Positions 7,302 through 12,872 of a stretch of DNA of 12,872 bases are shown here, piece by piece (position 1 is the stretch's first letter; each line of letters opens with the position of its first letter). The notes below the pieces were generated by a model. That model had not been told where the DNA came from and ran no database searches. It worked only from the letters and a program-made list of their open reading frames with translations. The position numbers and the translations under genes are program-made. The stretch comes from Caldifarciminota bacterium (lineage in GTDB: Bacteria > Hydrothermota > Tepidihabitantia > B3-TA06): assembly GCA_014729665.1 (NCBI GenBank), contig WJJO01000436.1:1-12872 (forward strand). Reading direction: 5' to 3'.

Positions 7302-7508
7302 TAACAATATCCTGCATCGTAACCTTAACGGTCTGTTCGTCATCCCTTGAGATTGAATTGCAGATGAGATGACTCTCGGGGGCATAATTGTATCCTGCAG
7401 ATATTCTTGGTGGCGTTGCCTGCTTGACCGATAGTTTTCCTTCACCGCACTCCTTTTTGTCACGATGATGATTGGTTATTTGTTTATTCAGTTGCAGATT
7501 TCGTCTAC
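7302..7508. other. Gene-poor spacer with an unexplained minus-strand open frame
   Basis: Between the FN3 lipoprotein and the Roadblock promoter no start-to-stop gene is supported and no clear terminator is seen. On the minus strand one frame stays open from 7518 to a TAG at 7267-7269 (83 codons) but has no ATG, GTG or TTG near its upstream end; its later half reads like host codon use ('DDEQTVKVTMQDIVIS'). It may be the remnant 3' end of a decayed gene, or chance. Confidence 0.3.
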
Positions 7509-7536
7509 TTGACAGATACTAATGCCGCTATATACT
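7509..7536 (+). promoter_or_regulatory. Sigma-70 promoter of the Roadblock gene
   Basis: TTGACA (7509-7514), 16-bp spacer, TATACT (7531-7536). The leader is only about 16 nt and contains GAAAGGA before ATG 7559. Confidence 0.75.
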
Positions 7537-7558
7537 ACCGTACTTTGAAAGGAAAAAC

Positions 7559-7993
7559 ATGCCTGGATTGGAAGAGAAGCTAAAAAATCTCCTCTTTAGA
7601 TTAAACGATGCAGCAACAGAGATAGAGGCATCGGCTGTCATCAGCATGGATGGCTTGATGCTCGCTTCGGCGCTTCCCCCGGACGTCAACGACGACGACG
7701 TTGCCGCGATCTCAGCTACACTACTGGGTCTTGGGGAAAGAACCGTTGAGGAATTCAGACAAGGAACCCTCCGTCAGGTATACGTCAAGGGCGACAACGG
7801 ATTTACTATAATAACAAATACCGGTCAGGATAACGTACTTATAGTTGTTACCAACGAGCATGCCAAACTCGGGGTCGTTTTCCTGCACATCAAGGTCGCG
7901 GCCCGTGAGATAGAGGAGGCGTTCGCCCACCTTCTGGACACCACACCCGGTCAGGGTGAGTTTTCGGTTTTTCCACAGATGCCCGAACCTTGA
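7559..7993 (+). CDS. Roadblock/LC7 domain protein (MglB-like)
   Basis: 144 residues, no signal or membrane segment, so cytoplasmic. The opening 'MPGLEEKLKNLLFRLN' helix, then 'EASAVISMDGLMLASALP' (two strands around a D-G turn), a helix from about 45 to 65 ('AAISATLLGLGERTVEEF'), and strands 'QVYVKGDNGFTIITN' and 'VLIVVTNEHAKLGVVFLHI' are the order of a Roadblock/LC7 domain, as in MglB, the GTPase-activating partner of the polarity GTPase MglA. No small GTPase lies in the window, so the partner is unknown. The C-terminal tail from about 125 is poorly structured and proline-rich. It has its own promoter and converges on the sigma-factor gene. Confidence 0.9.
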   Translation: MPGLEEKLKNLLFRLNDAATEIEASAVISMDGLMLASALPPDVNDDDVAAISATLLGLGERTVEEFRQGTLRQVYVKGDNGFTIITNTGQDNVLIVVTNEHAKLGVVFLHIKVAAREIEEAFAHLLDTTPGQGEFSVFPQMPEP

Positions 7994-8253
7994 TTCCACC
8001 CCTTTTTCCCTCTCATTTCTGAGTAAGCTGTCGGACGTAAGGTAACGATTCAACGGCTTTTAACACCACAAAGCACGCAAAGGGCACAAATGTAAATGTT
8101 TAATCCCTATTGAAAATTGGTCTTGCGTGATTCATTGATGTCGAAATTCCCTAAATCTGTGGTTTTTTTACTATGTAAAACCTTCCGAGATAACCGAATC
8201 TTTACTGATTTCTATTTAGATTTTTTAGTAGTTACCAGATATTAATCTACAGA
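7994..8253. other. Convergent spacer without a gene
   Basis: An AT-rich spacer between the stops of the Roadblock and sigma genes. It holds a degenerate 9-nt repeat (8065-8091) and an AT-rich imperfect hairpin GGTTTTTTTAC-TAT-GTAAAACC (8161-8182, with a 3-T bulge) that could act weakly in both directions. No strong GC hairpin with a T-run is visible, so termination here is unresolved. Confidence 0.5.
8065..8091 (+). repeat. Degenerate 9-nt tandem repeat, ACCACAAAG type
   Basis: Three consecutive 9-mers: ACCACAAAG, CACGCAAAG, GGCACAAAT. This 'CACAAAG' pattern resembles dispersed noncoding repeats seen in intergenic DNA of many environmental bacteria (from memory). It is short, so it is called only tentatively. 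Confidence 0.4.
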
Positions 8254-9762
8254 TTAAACCGCTTCCCTGAAGAAGTTGTCGAACGCCTGGGGACGAAGAT
8301 GTTTCTTGAGCTTGCGGATGGCTCTTTGCTTAATCTGACGCGCCGCTTCCCTTGAAACGCCCAGAAGATCACCCAGCTCGCGCAGATTCAACTCCCCGTA
8401 TGTGGGATTCAGCCCCCAGTAAAGACGGAAAACCTCACGATCCTCAATTTCGATCTCTTCCAACTCTTCATTAAGGGCGGAGGAAACGTTTTTGACAAGC
8501 TTACGAGTAACCTTAAGTAGCTCCTTGCGGGGATCGGGCAGCCTGTTTTTGATGATGTCGCAGTTTATCCTTGCATCGGCCTTTGAAAACCTGGCAAAAC
8601 GCTTCAATTCATTCTCGCCAAGGTTATGGCACATGCGTGACAGAACCCTGCGGCAGGCTCTGTATAGGATCTTGGATATCTCCTCCTCTGTCCTGCCGAA
8701 TATTTCAGTTATCTTGCGGATAGGGAATTTCCTGTCGGCAGGTAGGGGAACACCGAAATGCCTTGATACCACGTAAAGCTCGCGGTCGGCCAGAACCTCA
8801 TTCAAGGAAGAGCGAACGTTACGTTCAATCTGCTCCTTTGCGCTTATCTCCGCAGGCGAAGATGCCGAGGTATCCTTTAGCACCTCTCCAAAGGTTACCT
8901 TTGAATCCTCGAAGGGCATCGCGTCTATCGAAAGTTCAGCGACCCCGCAGTCGAACGCACAGGAAACCTCTTCGGGTTCAACGTCGAGTTCGGTAGCCAA
9001 CTCGTCTATGGATGGAGCGCGTTCCAGACGCTGGGATAGAATCCCGTAGGTGTCGCGCACCCTTTTGGCCAGCGTCCTGAGCTTTATCGGCATCTTTATT
9101 AGATGTCTTGAGGCAAGGGCCGATACTATGTAGTAACGTATCCACCAGTTGGAGTAGGTGGTTAGTCTGGTTTTGCGGTTTACGTCGAACTTGGATACGG
9201 CCTGTATAAGCCCGAGATTGCCCTCATTGATCAATTCAGCTAAGGGCAAACCCCTCCTCTGATACTGCTTGGCGATGCTTACGACCCAGCGCAGGTTATG
9301 GAGAATCAACTTGTCTCGCGCCTTGCGGTTGTAATCGAGGATGTCCGCCCTGTCTGCAGGGGAATCCGGGATTATCTCCTCGACCAGGATACCCTTCTTG
9401 ATTCCCAGGATATCAATTTCATGCCTGTCTAGTTCCGATACCGGCTTAAGCCTCATCCCCAGGATTCCAGAATCGGACTCCTCGCCCTTCTGGGGACTGA
9501 GTACCGGTATCTCAATCTTCTTTTCTATCTCCTCATCTCCTCGCCGGATGACTAATGGAATCTTTGCCCCTGCTCCTGCGCGTCTGACCTGACCGCGTAC
9601 CGTCCTTAAAGACGAACACCCTTTACCGTTAATCTTACAGATAACGTCACCCAGCTTGGCCCTGTGAGCTATCTCCTGTTCTTCTGTCCTCGAAAGCAAG
9701 GGGTATCGCATTATCTCTTTGAAATACCGGGAAAGGGACTTATCCGAAACCCATCTAAGCAT
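8254..9762 (-). CDS. Sigma-70 family factor with PDZ insertion and two region-4 domains
   Basis: 502 residues from ATG 9762, chosen because AAGGGGG lies 7 nt upstream; the TTG at 9768 is too close, and an in-frame TAA prevents extension. Domains in order: region 1.2 (residues 7-39, 'LSRYFKEIMRYPLLSRTEEQ...GD'); a PDZ-like insert (about 40-142); region 2 (146-225), with 'NLRWVVSIAKQYQRRGLPL', 'INEGNLGLIQAVSKFD' and W206-W207-I-R; region 3 (about 226-300); a degenerate region 4 (about 305-380); a linker; a canonical region 4 (about 411-492) ending 'VSREAARQIKQRAIRKLKKHL'. The -10 contact residues Q437 and T440 of E. coli sigma-70 correspond to Y210 and V213, so its -12 preference is probably not the housekeeping one; it looks like an alternative sigma. 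It should direct core RNA polymerase to a specific promoter set. It is the last gene of an apparent htrA operon. Sigma identity is certain; insert identity is strong from motifs. Confidence 0.95.
   Translation of the reverse strand: MLRWVSDKSLSRYFKEIMRYPLLSRTEEQEIAHRAKLGDVICKINGKGCSSLRTVRGQVRRAGAGAKIPLVIRRGDEEIEKKIEIPVLSPQKGEESDSGILGMRLKPVSELDRHEIDILGIKKGILVEEIIPDSPADRADILDYNRKARDKLILHNLRWVVSIAKQYQRRGLPLAELINEGNLGLIQAVSKFDVNRKTRLTTYSNWWIRYYIVSALASRHLIKMPIKLRTLAKRVRDTYGILSQRLERAPSIDELATELDVEPEEVSCAFDCGVAELSIDAMPFEDSKVTFGEVLKDTSASSPAEISAKEQIERNVRSSLNEVLADRELYVVSRHFGVPLPADRKFPIRKITEIFGRTEEEISKILYRACRRVLSRMCHNLGENELKRFARFSKADARINCDIIKNRLPDPRKELLKVTRKLVKNVSSALNEELEEIEIEDREVFRLYWGLNPTYGELNLRELGDLLGVSREAARQIKQRAIRKLKKHLRPQAFDNFFREAV
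8287..8532 (-). other. Second, canonical sigma region 4 of the sigma factor
   Basis: Residues about 411-492. 'DREVFRLYWGL' followed by 'LNLRELGDLLGVSREAARQIKQRA' matches region 4.2. R471, E472, R475 and Q476 align with the -35 contact residues R584, E585, R588 and Q589 of E. coli sigma-70, so this copy should read the -35 element. Confidence 0.88.
8623..8850 (-). other. First, degenerate sigma region 4 of the sigma factor
   Basis: Residues about 305-380. 'EQIERNVRSSLNEVLADREL' then 'HFGV' then 'IRKITEIFGRTEEEISKILYRA' follows the region 4.1-4.2 pattern. At the recognition helix the arginines equivalent to R584 and R588 of E. coli are E359 and S363, so DNA binding at -35 is probably lost. It may instead bind the core beta flap or an anti-sigma or activator protein. 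Confidence 0.75.
9337..9645 (-). other. Circularly permuted PDZ-like domain inserted in the sigma factor
   Basis: Residues about 40-142 between region 1.2 and region 2.1. The first part, 'GDVICKINGKGCSSLRTVRG' then 'GAKIPLVIRRGDEEI', is the second half of a bacterial PDZ domain; after a linker (87-98), 'GILGMRLKPV' then 'GILVEEIIPDSPADRADI' is the first half of one, including the carboxylate-binding loop (I100-L101-G102-M103). The halves are swapped, as expected for a domain cut at the G-D turn. The ends of such a domain lie close together, which allows insertion without disrupting the host. The site is where E. coli sigma-70 has its non-conserved region. Confidence 0.85.
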
Positions 9763-9865
9763 GTACAAACCCCCTTATCGTTTTATCGAAGATGTAAGCT
9801 CCACTCCCTGAATCTTGCCTGGAACATTGCATTTCCGGACGTATCTTTCCCTCCACAGGAACCAT
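9755..9865 (-). CDS. Small ORF bridging htrA and the sigma gene (36 aa)
   Basis: ATG at 9865 follows the htrA stop (9876-9878) after 10 nt and has a strong ribosome site AGGAGGG spaced 5 nt from it. It encodes 36 residues (MVPVEGKIRPEMQC...) and its stop overlaps the sigma start by 8 nt (9755-9762). I recognise no family and see no membrane segment or signal. Placement and spacing suggest translational coupling of sigma to htrA, so it may act as a leader peptide as much as a functional protein. The gap to sigma otherwise has no promoter that I can support. Translation is plausible; function unknown. Confidence 0.5.
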   Translation of the reverse strand: MVPVEGKIRPEMQCSRQDSGSGAYIFDKTIRGFVHA

Positions 9866-9875
9866 TACTACCCTC

Positions 9876-11375
9876 CTATTCAACCTTCAATGTCACGAAG
9901 AACCGTCGACCTTCCCTGTATATCTGAATGAGAACCACGTCGAGGTCCGAAGCCTCAATCTGGTCTACTATGAAGAAGAAGGTAGCGGCGTCGGTAACCA
10001 TCCGATCGTTGAGCTTTAGGATGACGTCTCCGGGTTTGATGCCCGCACGAGCCGCGGTCGAATTCGACCTGACGTCTTCGACCAATACACCGGCAGACAA
10101 ACGCAGACTGTGTCGTTCAGATGTTGTAAGTGTACGAATATTAACACCGAACGGTTCCTCCGATTCCCTTGAGGGAGCCTGACCCGAGGCCACGAACGGT
10201 TCCTCCGGGTACTCATCAAGCCTTACCTTAATCGACTTGCGGTCGCCTGCACGCCATACACCTAGTTCCACCGTACTTCCCGGGGAAAAGGACGCTATCC
10301 GTTCCCTGAAATTTTCCATATCCTTTACCTTCGCATCGTTGATCTTAAGCACCACGTCCCCTGAGCGAAGACCGGCATTGTCGGCAGGGGTATCGTCAAG
10401 TACGTCGGCTATCAAAACCCCGCCTTCTACCTTGAGCCCCATCGTGCTTCTCATGTCCTCCGTAATCTCCTGGGTATACACGCCGAGATACCCGCGCTCC
10501 ACCTTACCCTTCTTTATCAATTGGTCGGCTACGTCCTTCGCCATGTTTACGGGAACCGCGAATCCGATGCCGATGTTGGTTCCCGAAGGGCTGCCCGTGA
10601 TTGCGGAGTTAAGACCGATCACCTCGCCTTTGATGTTGCACAAAGGCCCACCGGAGTTGCCCGGGTTGATTGCCGCATCGGTCTGTATGAAGTTCTGGTA
10701 GCGCTGTTGGGAAGCTAAGGGGAGATTAGACCTGCCCTTAGCCGAGATAACTCCCACGGTAACCGAACCCTCGAGACCGAAAGGATTCCCAATCGCTATC
10801 GCCCAGTCGCCTACGCGAATGGAATCGGAGTCGCCCAGTTTGGCCGTAGGCAAGGGGTCTTTTGCCTGTATCTTGAGTACGGCAAGATCGGTCTGGGGAT
10901 CGCGGCCTATGAGTTTCACGTCCTTGCCCTCGAACTGCTGCCCCCCGTAGAGTGTGATTCTAATATCGTCTGCGCCTTCTACCACATGATCGTTAGTAAG
11001 TATGTAGCCGTCCGAGCGAAAGATTACGCCGGAACCAAGGCTGTGGCGGGTTTGTTCTCGGGGTGAATCCGGGAACATGTCGCCAAAGAAGTGGCGGAAA
11101 AACGGATCGTCGAACGGCGTGGCGCGAACCTCGATCTTCCTTGATGTACTTATATTGACAACGGCCGGCAGCACGGCGTCGGCAACCGCAACGAACGGAC
11201 TTTCCCCCATTTGTGGATTTACCGGCAGGCTTTCAACCTGCACGTCCGTTGTGTCTGCTTCTGCCGTGGTGAACATACCTGCAAATACGTCCTTCAACAA
11301 CACACCCAGCACGAACGCGGCTATGGCCGCCGCCCCAACCGCTACCCCAACCCACTTTGCGGAGATATGTTTCAT
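9876..11375 (-). CDS. htrA: HtrA/DegP-family membrane-anchored serine protease
   Basis: 499 residues from ATG 11375, preferred because AGGAGGTCG precedes it; the longer in-frame start at 11468 lies inside the -35 of the gene. Residues 8-28 form one membrane segment with no obvious cleavage site, so the protein is probably anchored facing outwards, like DegS. The trypsin-like domain (about 60-290) has H130 in 'TNDHVV', D163 in 'DPQTDLAVL' and S241 in 'GNSGGP', with 'HFFGDMFPDSP' as the regulatory loop. Two PDZ domains follow: about 293-385 (loop G295-Y-L-G-V) and about 405-499 (loop 'PFGVNI'). Such proteases cleave misfolded envelope proteins, with PDZ1 binding exposed C-termini. Upstream it has a promoter with inverted repeats; downstream it is coupled to a small ORF and the PDZ-bearing sigma. 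Confidence 0.97.
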   Translation of the reverse strand: MKHISAKWVGVAVGAAAIAAFVLGVLLKDVFAGMFTTAEADTTDVQVESLPVNPQMGESPFVAVADAVLPAVVNISTSRKIEVRATPFDDPFFRHFFGDMFPDSPREQTRHSLGSGVIFRSDGYILTNDHVVEGADDIRITLYGGQQFEGKDVKLIGRDPQTDLAVLKIQAKDPLPTAKLGDSDSIRVGDWAIAIGNPFGLEGSVTVGVISAKGRSNLPLASQQRYQNFIQTDAAINPGNSGGPLCNIKGEVIGLNSAITGSPSGTNIGIGFAVPVNMAKDVADQLIKKGKVERGYLGVYTQEITEDMRSTMGLKVEGGVLIADVLDDTPADNAGLRSGDVVLKINDAKVKDMENFRERIASFSPGSTVELGVWRAGDRKSIKVRLDEYPEEPFVASGQAPSRESEEPFGVNIRTLTTSERHSLRLSAGVLVEDVRSNSTAARAGIKPGDVILKLNDRMVTDAATFFFIVDQIEASDLDVVLIQIYREGRRFFVTLKVE

Positions 11376-11401
11376 AGTTTTCGACCTCCTATTGAACTTT
11401 A

Positions 11402-11419
11402 TGCATTTGACCTGATGCA
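11402..11419. promoter_or_regulatory. Inverted repeat in the htrA leader
   Basis: TGCAT (11402-11406) and ATGCA (11415-11419) flank TTGACCTG. The minus-strand decamer GGTCAAATGC here recurs as GGTCAATTGC at 11472-11481, 69 bp away and upstream of the promoter, so the pair may be regulator half-sites. Confidence 0.3.
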
Positions 11420-11440
11420 AAAAAGTTAGTGCGAATATGT

Positions 11441-11468
11441 ATTCTACTGATTTTACCGAATCGGTCAA
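11441..11468 (-). promoter_or_regulatory. Promoter of htrA
   Basis: Minus-strand TTGACC (11463-11468), 16-bp spacer, TAGAAT (11441-11446). Leader to ATG 11375 is about 60 nt, longer than for the other genes of this window. Confidence 0.65.
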
Positions 11469-11481
11469 CCCGCAATTGACC
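11463..11481. promoter_or_regulatory. Perfect inverted repeat overlapping the htrA -35
   Basis: GGTCAA (11463-11468), 7 nt, TTGACC (11476-11481). One arm is the -35 hexamer itself. This arrangement suits a repressor or a regulator acting near -35 of htrA. The 6-bp arms are short, so chance is possible. Confidence 0.35.
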
Positions 11482-11729
11482 CTTTAACCTGTATTGGACG
11501 CACAAGCAGGGCGCTAAGTTGCCCGGTAACCGCTCTCCGCTGACCGTTCACGGCTAACAGCTGACGACCTACAGCTACCGGCTGACGGCATTCTAAGTCG
11601 ATATCCGGGGTCTAAGCATGCCTACGGAGTAGACACGTGAGGTGCGGATTCACCCCCCCTTGACGGGTGTGAGGGTTAATCTTTTCCGGTTTTTGGGGAA
11701 GAGGAATATTTGAGAGGAACGTCGAGGTA
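11482..11729. other. Divergent spacer between htrA and the HEAT gene
   Basis: Noncoding on both strands as far as I can see. It contains the 7-nt repeat (11528-11590) and a C7-run region with CACCC/GGGTG arms (about 11653-11671), whose loop leaves no T-tract. No gene is supported. Confidence 0.5.
11528..11590 (+). repeat. Degenerate 7-nt tandem repeat, GACNGCT type
   Basis: Successive units AACCGCT, CTCCGCT, GACCGTT, CACGGCT, AACAGCT, GACGACCT, ACAGCT, ACCGGCT, GACGGCA. Period 7 with one 8-nt and one 6-nt unit. It lies in the noncoding DNA between the divergent htrA and HEAT genes. Confidence 0.65.
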
Positions 11730-11757
11730 TTGACCGGAATGGATGAAGGATTATAAT
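11730..11757 (+). promoter_or_regulatory. Promoter of the HEAT-repeat gene
   Basis: TTGACC (11730-11735), 16-bp spacer, TATAAT (11752-11757, perfect). The leader to ATG 11788 is about 24 nt and contains GGAGG (11779-11783). ACCGGAAT occurs twice, at 11733-11740 and 11761-11768, as a direct repeat flanking the -10. Confidence 0.75.
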
Positions 11758-11787
11758 GAAACCGGAATAATTGAATCTGGAGGCTTT

Positions 11788-12872
11788 ATGCATTTACTTC
11801 TGTTACTTTTGATTTCAGTGCCGGAGTGCGCCGACTTCGACACCTGGGCGATGCGTTCCATAGAGGATCGTCACGATTACCTGGATTCCTTGTACCGAAC
11901 CGATCCGTCGGGAACCGTGACCCGGCTCAGCAAAGCCCTGGACTGTCCCTCCGAACAGACCAAGATGTTTGCCGCCGAGGCCCTGGGGTATCTGGGGGAC
12001 GATACGGGCGTACCGGCGCTCATCGATGCCCTCGAGGGTCCCTCGGTCAACGCCGCGTACGAGGCTGCGTGGGCGCTGGGGCTTCTGGGCGATACCTCGG
12101 CGGTGGAGCCGTTGATAGATGCGCTTTCGGGTACGTATACCCCTGTGCGTTCCCATGCTGCCTGGGCATTGGGTGAACTTGGCGACGAACGCGCCGTGCC
12201 CTGGCTGATGAAGGTTATCGACGACCCGGACAGCCGCATCCGCGAACATGTGGTGGAAGCCCTGGGCAAGCTGGATGCCGAGGAGGCCGTGCAGGTTCTT
12301 CTGGAGCGTCTGCCGTCGCTGGAAGGCTCGGAGCGTTCGGTTACCCTGATAGCTCTCGCCCGTATAGCCGATCCCAGGGCTCTGGACGCCCTCATGGACG
12401 CGGCGGGTGACCGGAGCCTTTCGAACAGATATATCCTGGTGGAGGCCCTGGGAAGAATAGGCGATACGTCGGCGGTACCCACATTAATCGATTTGCTTGA
12501 CGACTACAAGTGGCAGGTCAGGTCCAGGGCGGCGTGGTCTCTGGGCAGGCTCGGCGACGACCGGGCGATAAGACCCTTACTTGCGGCGGCCTCCGATTCC
12601 AAACCCGAGGTCAGGCACGCGGTATTCGAAGCCTTTGCGCGGTTGAGAACAGCCGAGGCCGAAGACGCACTTATAGCCGCACTCGGAGACGATGAGGATA
12701 TCTGCGTGATGCAGGCGGCAAGGACGCTGGGTGTGCTGGGCAGCAGGAAGGCGGTCGAACCCCTGATAGGACTCATGTCCGATCCCGAACCTCCGGTGCG
12801 GGAGCAGGTGGCCTTCGCCCTTGGGGCCATCGGCGATAGCGCGGCTATCCCTGCACTGCGCTCCCGTATGAA
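11788..12872 (+). CDS. Exported HEAT-repeat (PBS-lyase type) protein, 3' end outside window
   Basis: At least 361 codons, starting at ATG 11788 behind GGAGG (11779-11783) and reading open to the window edge. Residues 1-15 are leucine-rich ('MHLLLLLLISVPEC') and look like a short signal peptide, though without the usual positive N-terminus. From about residue 42 the protein is built of HEAT-type repeats with a 31-residue period: ten complete units are visible, each with a helix A 'VxxLIDAL' and a helix B 'VRxxAAxALGxLGDxxA', ending G-D-x-x-A. Repeats of this type bind proteins; no enzyme motif is seen. The repeats are unusually regular, and the total number is unknown. Confidence 0.9.
   Translation, partial: MHLLLLLLISVPECADFDTWAMRSIEDRHDYLDSLYRTDPSGTVTRLSKALDCPSEQTKMFAAEALGYLGDDTGVPALIDALEGPSVNAAYEAAWALGLLGDTSAVEPLIDALSGTYTPVRSHAAWALGELGDERAVPWLMKVIDDPDSRIREHVVEALGKLDAEEAVQVLLERLPSLEGSERSVTLIALARIADPRALDALMDAAGDRSLSNRYILVEALGRIGDTSAVPTLIDLLDDYKWQVRSRAAWSLGRLGDDRAIRPLLAAASDSKPEVRHAVFEAFARLRTAEAEDALIAALGDDEDICVMQAARTLGVLGSRKAVEPLIGLMSDPEPPVREQVAFALGAIGDSAAIPALRSRM

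Noticed and set aside
7721..8053. 110-codon minus-strand ORF over the Roadblock gene
   Set aside because: Opposite-strand shadow of a well-recognised Roadblock gene; no family pattern and no ribosome site.
8161..8182. Hairpin as a Rho-independent terminator
   Set aside because: AT-rich stem with a bulge and no T-tract following on either strand; too weak to call.
9337..9645. PDZ insert as an assembly chimera with the adjacent htrA gene
   Set aside because: Sigma frame is continuous and sigma sequence occurs on both sides; the insert resembles the HtrA PDZ halves only distantly, not as a copied stretch.
9763..9768. Longer sigma start at TTG 9768
   Set aside because: The AAGGGGG site is ideally spaced (7 nt) for ATG 9762 and only about 1 nt from the TTG; an in-frame TAA excludes further extension.
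10237..10701. 154-codon plus-strand ORF within htrA
   Set aside because: Composition is low-complexity serine/proline-rich, as in antisense shadows of GC-rich genes; it overlaps a certain gene.
11376..11468. Longer htrA start at 11468
   Set aside because: It would put the promoter inside the coding region; ATG 11375 has AGGAGGTCG and leads directly into the membrane segment.
11877..12482. 201-codon minus-strand ORF over the HEAT gene
   Set aside because: Serine/arginine-rich antisense shadow; the plus strand shows ten regular HEAT repeats.

Overview
The window is a compact bacterial chromosome segment at an edge of an uncultivated-looking lineage. Protein genes are roughly 50% GC with AT-rich spacers, there are many lipoproteins with bacterial lipoboxes, strong Shine-Dalgarno sites, and perfect or near-perfect TTGACA/TATAAT promoters. 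The mix (HEAT-repeat exported protein, Roadblock/LC7 protein, C45-type lipoprotein, HtrA, lipoproteins with FN3-like folds) resembles FCB-type or WOR-3-like candidate phyla, but I cannot place the organism from this sequence alone.

Layout. 1-390 (-): start of a small lipoprotein gene cut by the window edge. 476-1096 (-): an AT-rich, probably acquired gene that joins a DnaA domain IV-like helix-turn-helix to an HNH nuclease. 1243-2154 (+): putative GT-A-fold glycosyltransferase-like protein. 2208-4705 (+): probable operon of a DUF2284 cysteine-rich protein, a PhzF-family protein and a glycoside-hydrolase-like lipoprotein. 4853-7301 (+): a C45-type Ntn-hydrolase lipoprotein overlapping by 8 nt a lipoprotein with FN3-like domains. 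7559-7993 (+): a Roadblock/LC7 protein. 8254-11375 (-): an operon htrA - small ORF - sigma factor. 11788 to the end (+): a secreted HEAT-repeat protein, incomplete.

The most striking object is the sigma factor (8254-9762, minus). It is a sigma-70 family protein in which about 100 residues with the signature of a PDZ domain sit between region 1.2 and region 2. The PDZ halves are in swapped (circularly permuted) order. The same protein carries two region-4 domains in tandem, the first degenerate at DNA-contact positions and the second canonical. It lies downstream of, and is probably co-transcribed with, a membrane-anchored HtrA protease that has two PDZ domains of its own. A 36-codon ORF with a strong ribosome binding site bridges the two, 10 nt after the htrA stop and overlapping the sigma start by 8 nt. 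This suggests a peptide- or protein-responsive sigma factor tied to envelope proteolysis; that function is inference.

Secondary observations: eight promoter candidates in the window all use a 16-bp spacer; two genes without Shine-Dalgarno sites have a -10 box 6-7 nt before a GTG start (candidate leaderless mRNAs); inverted repeats overlap the -35 of htrA and of the C45 gene; and two degenerate short-period repeats lie in the spacers.
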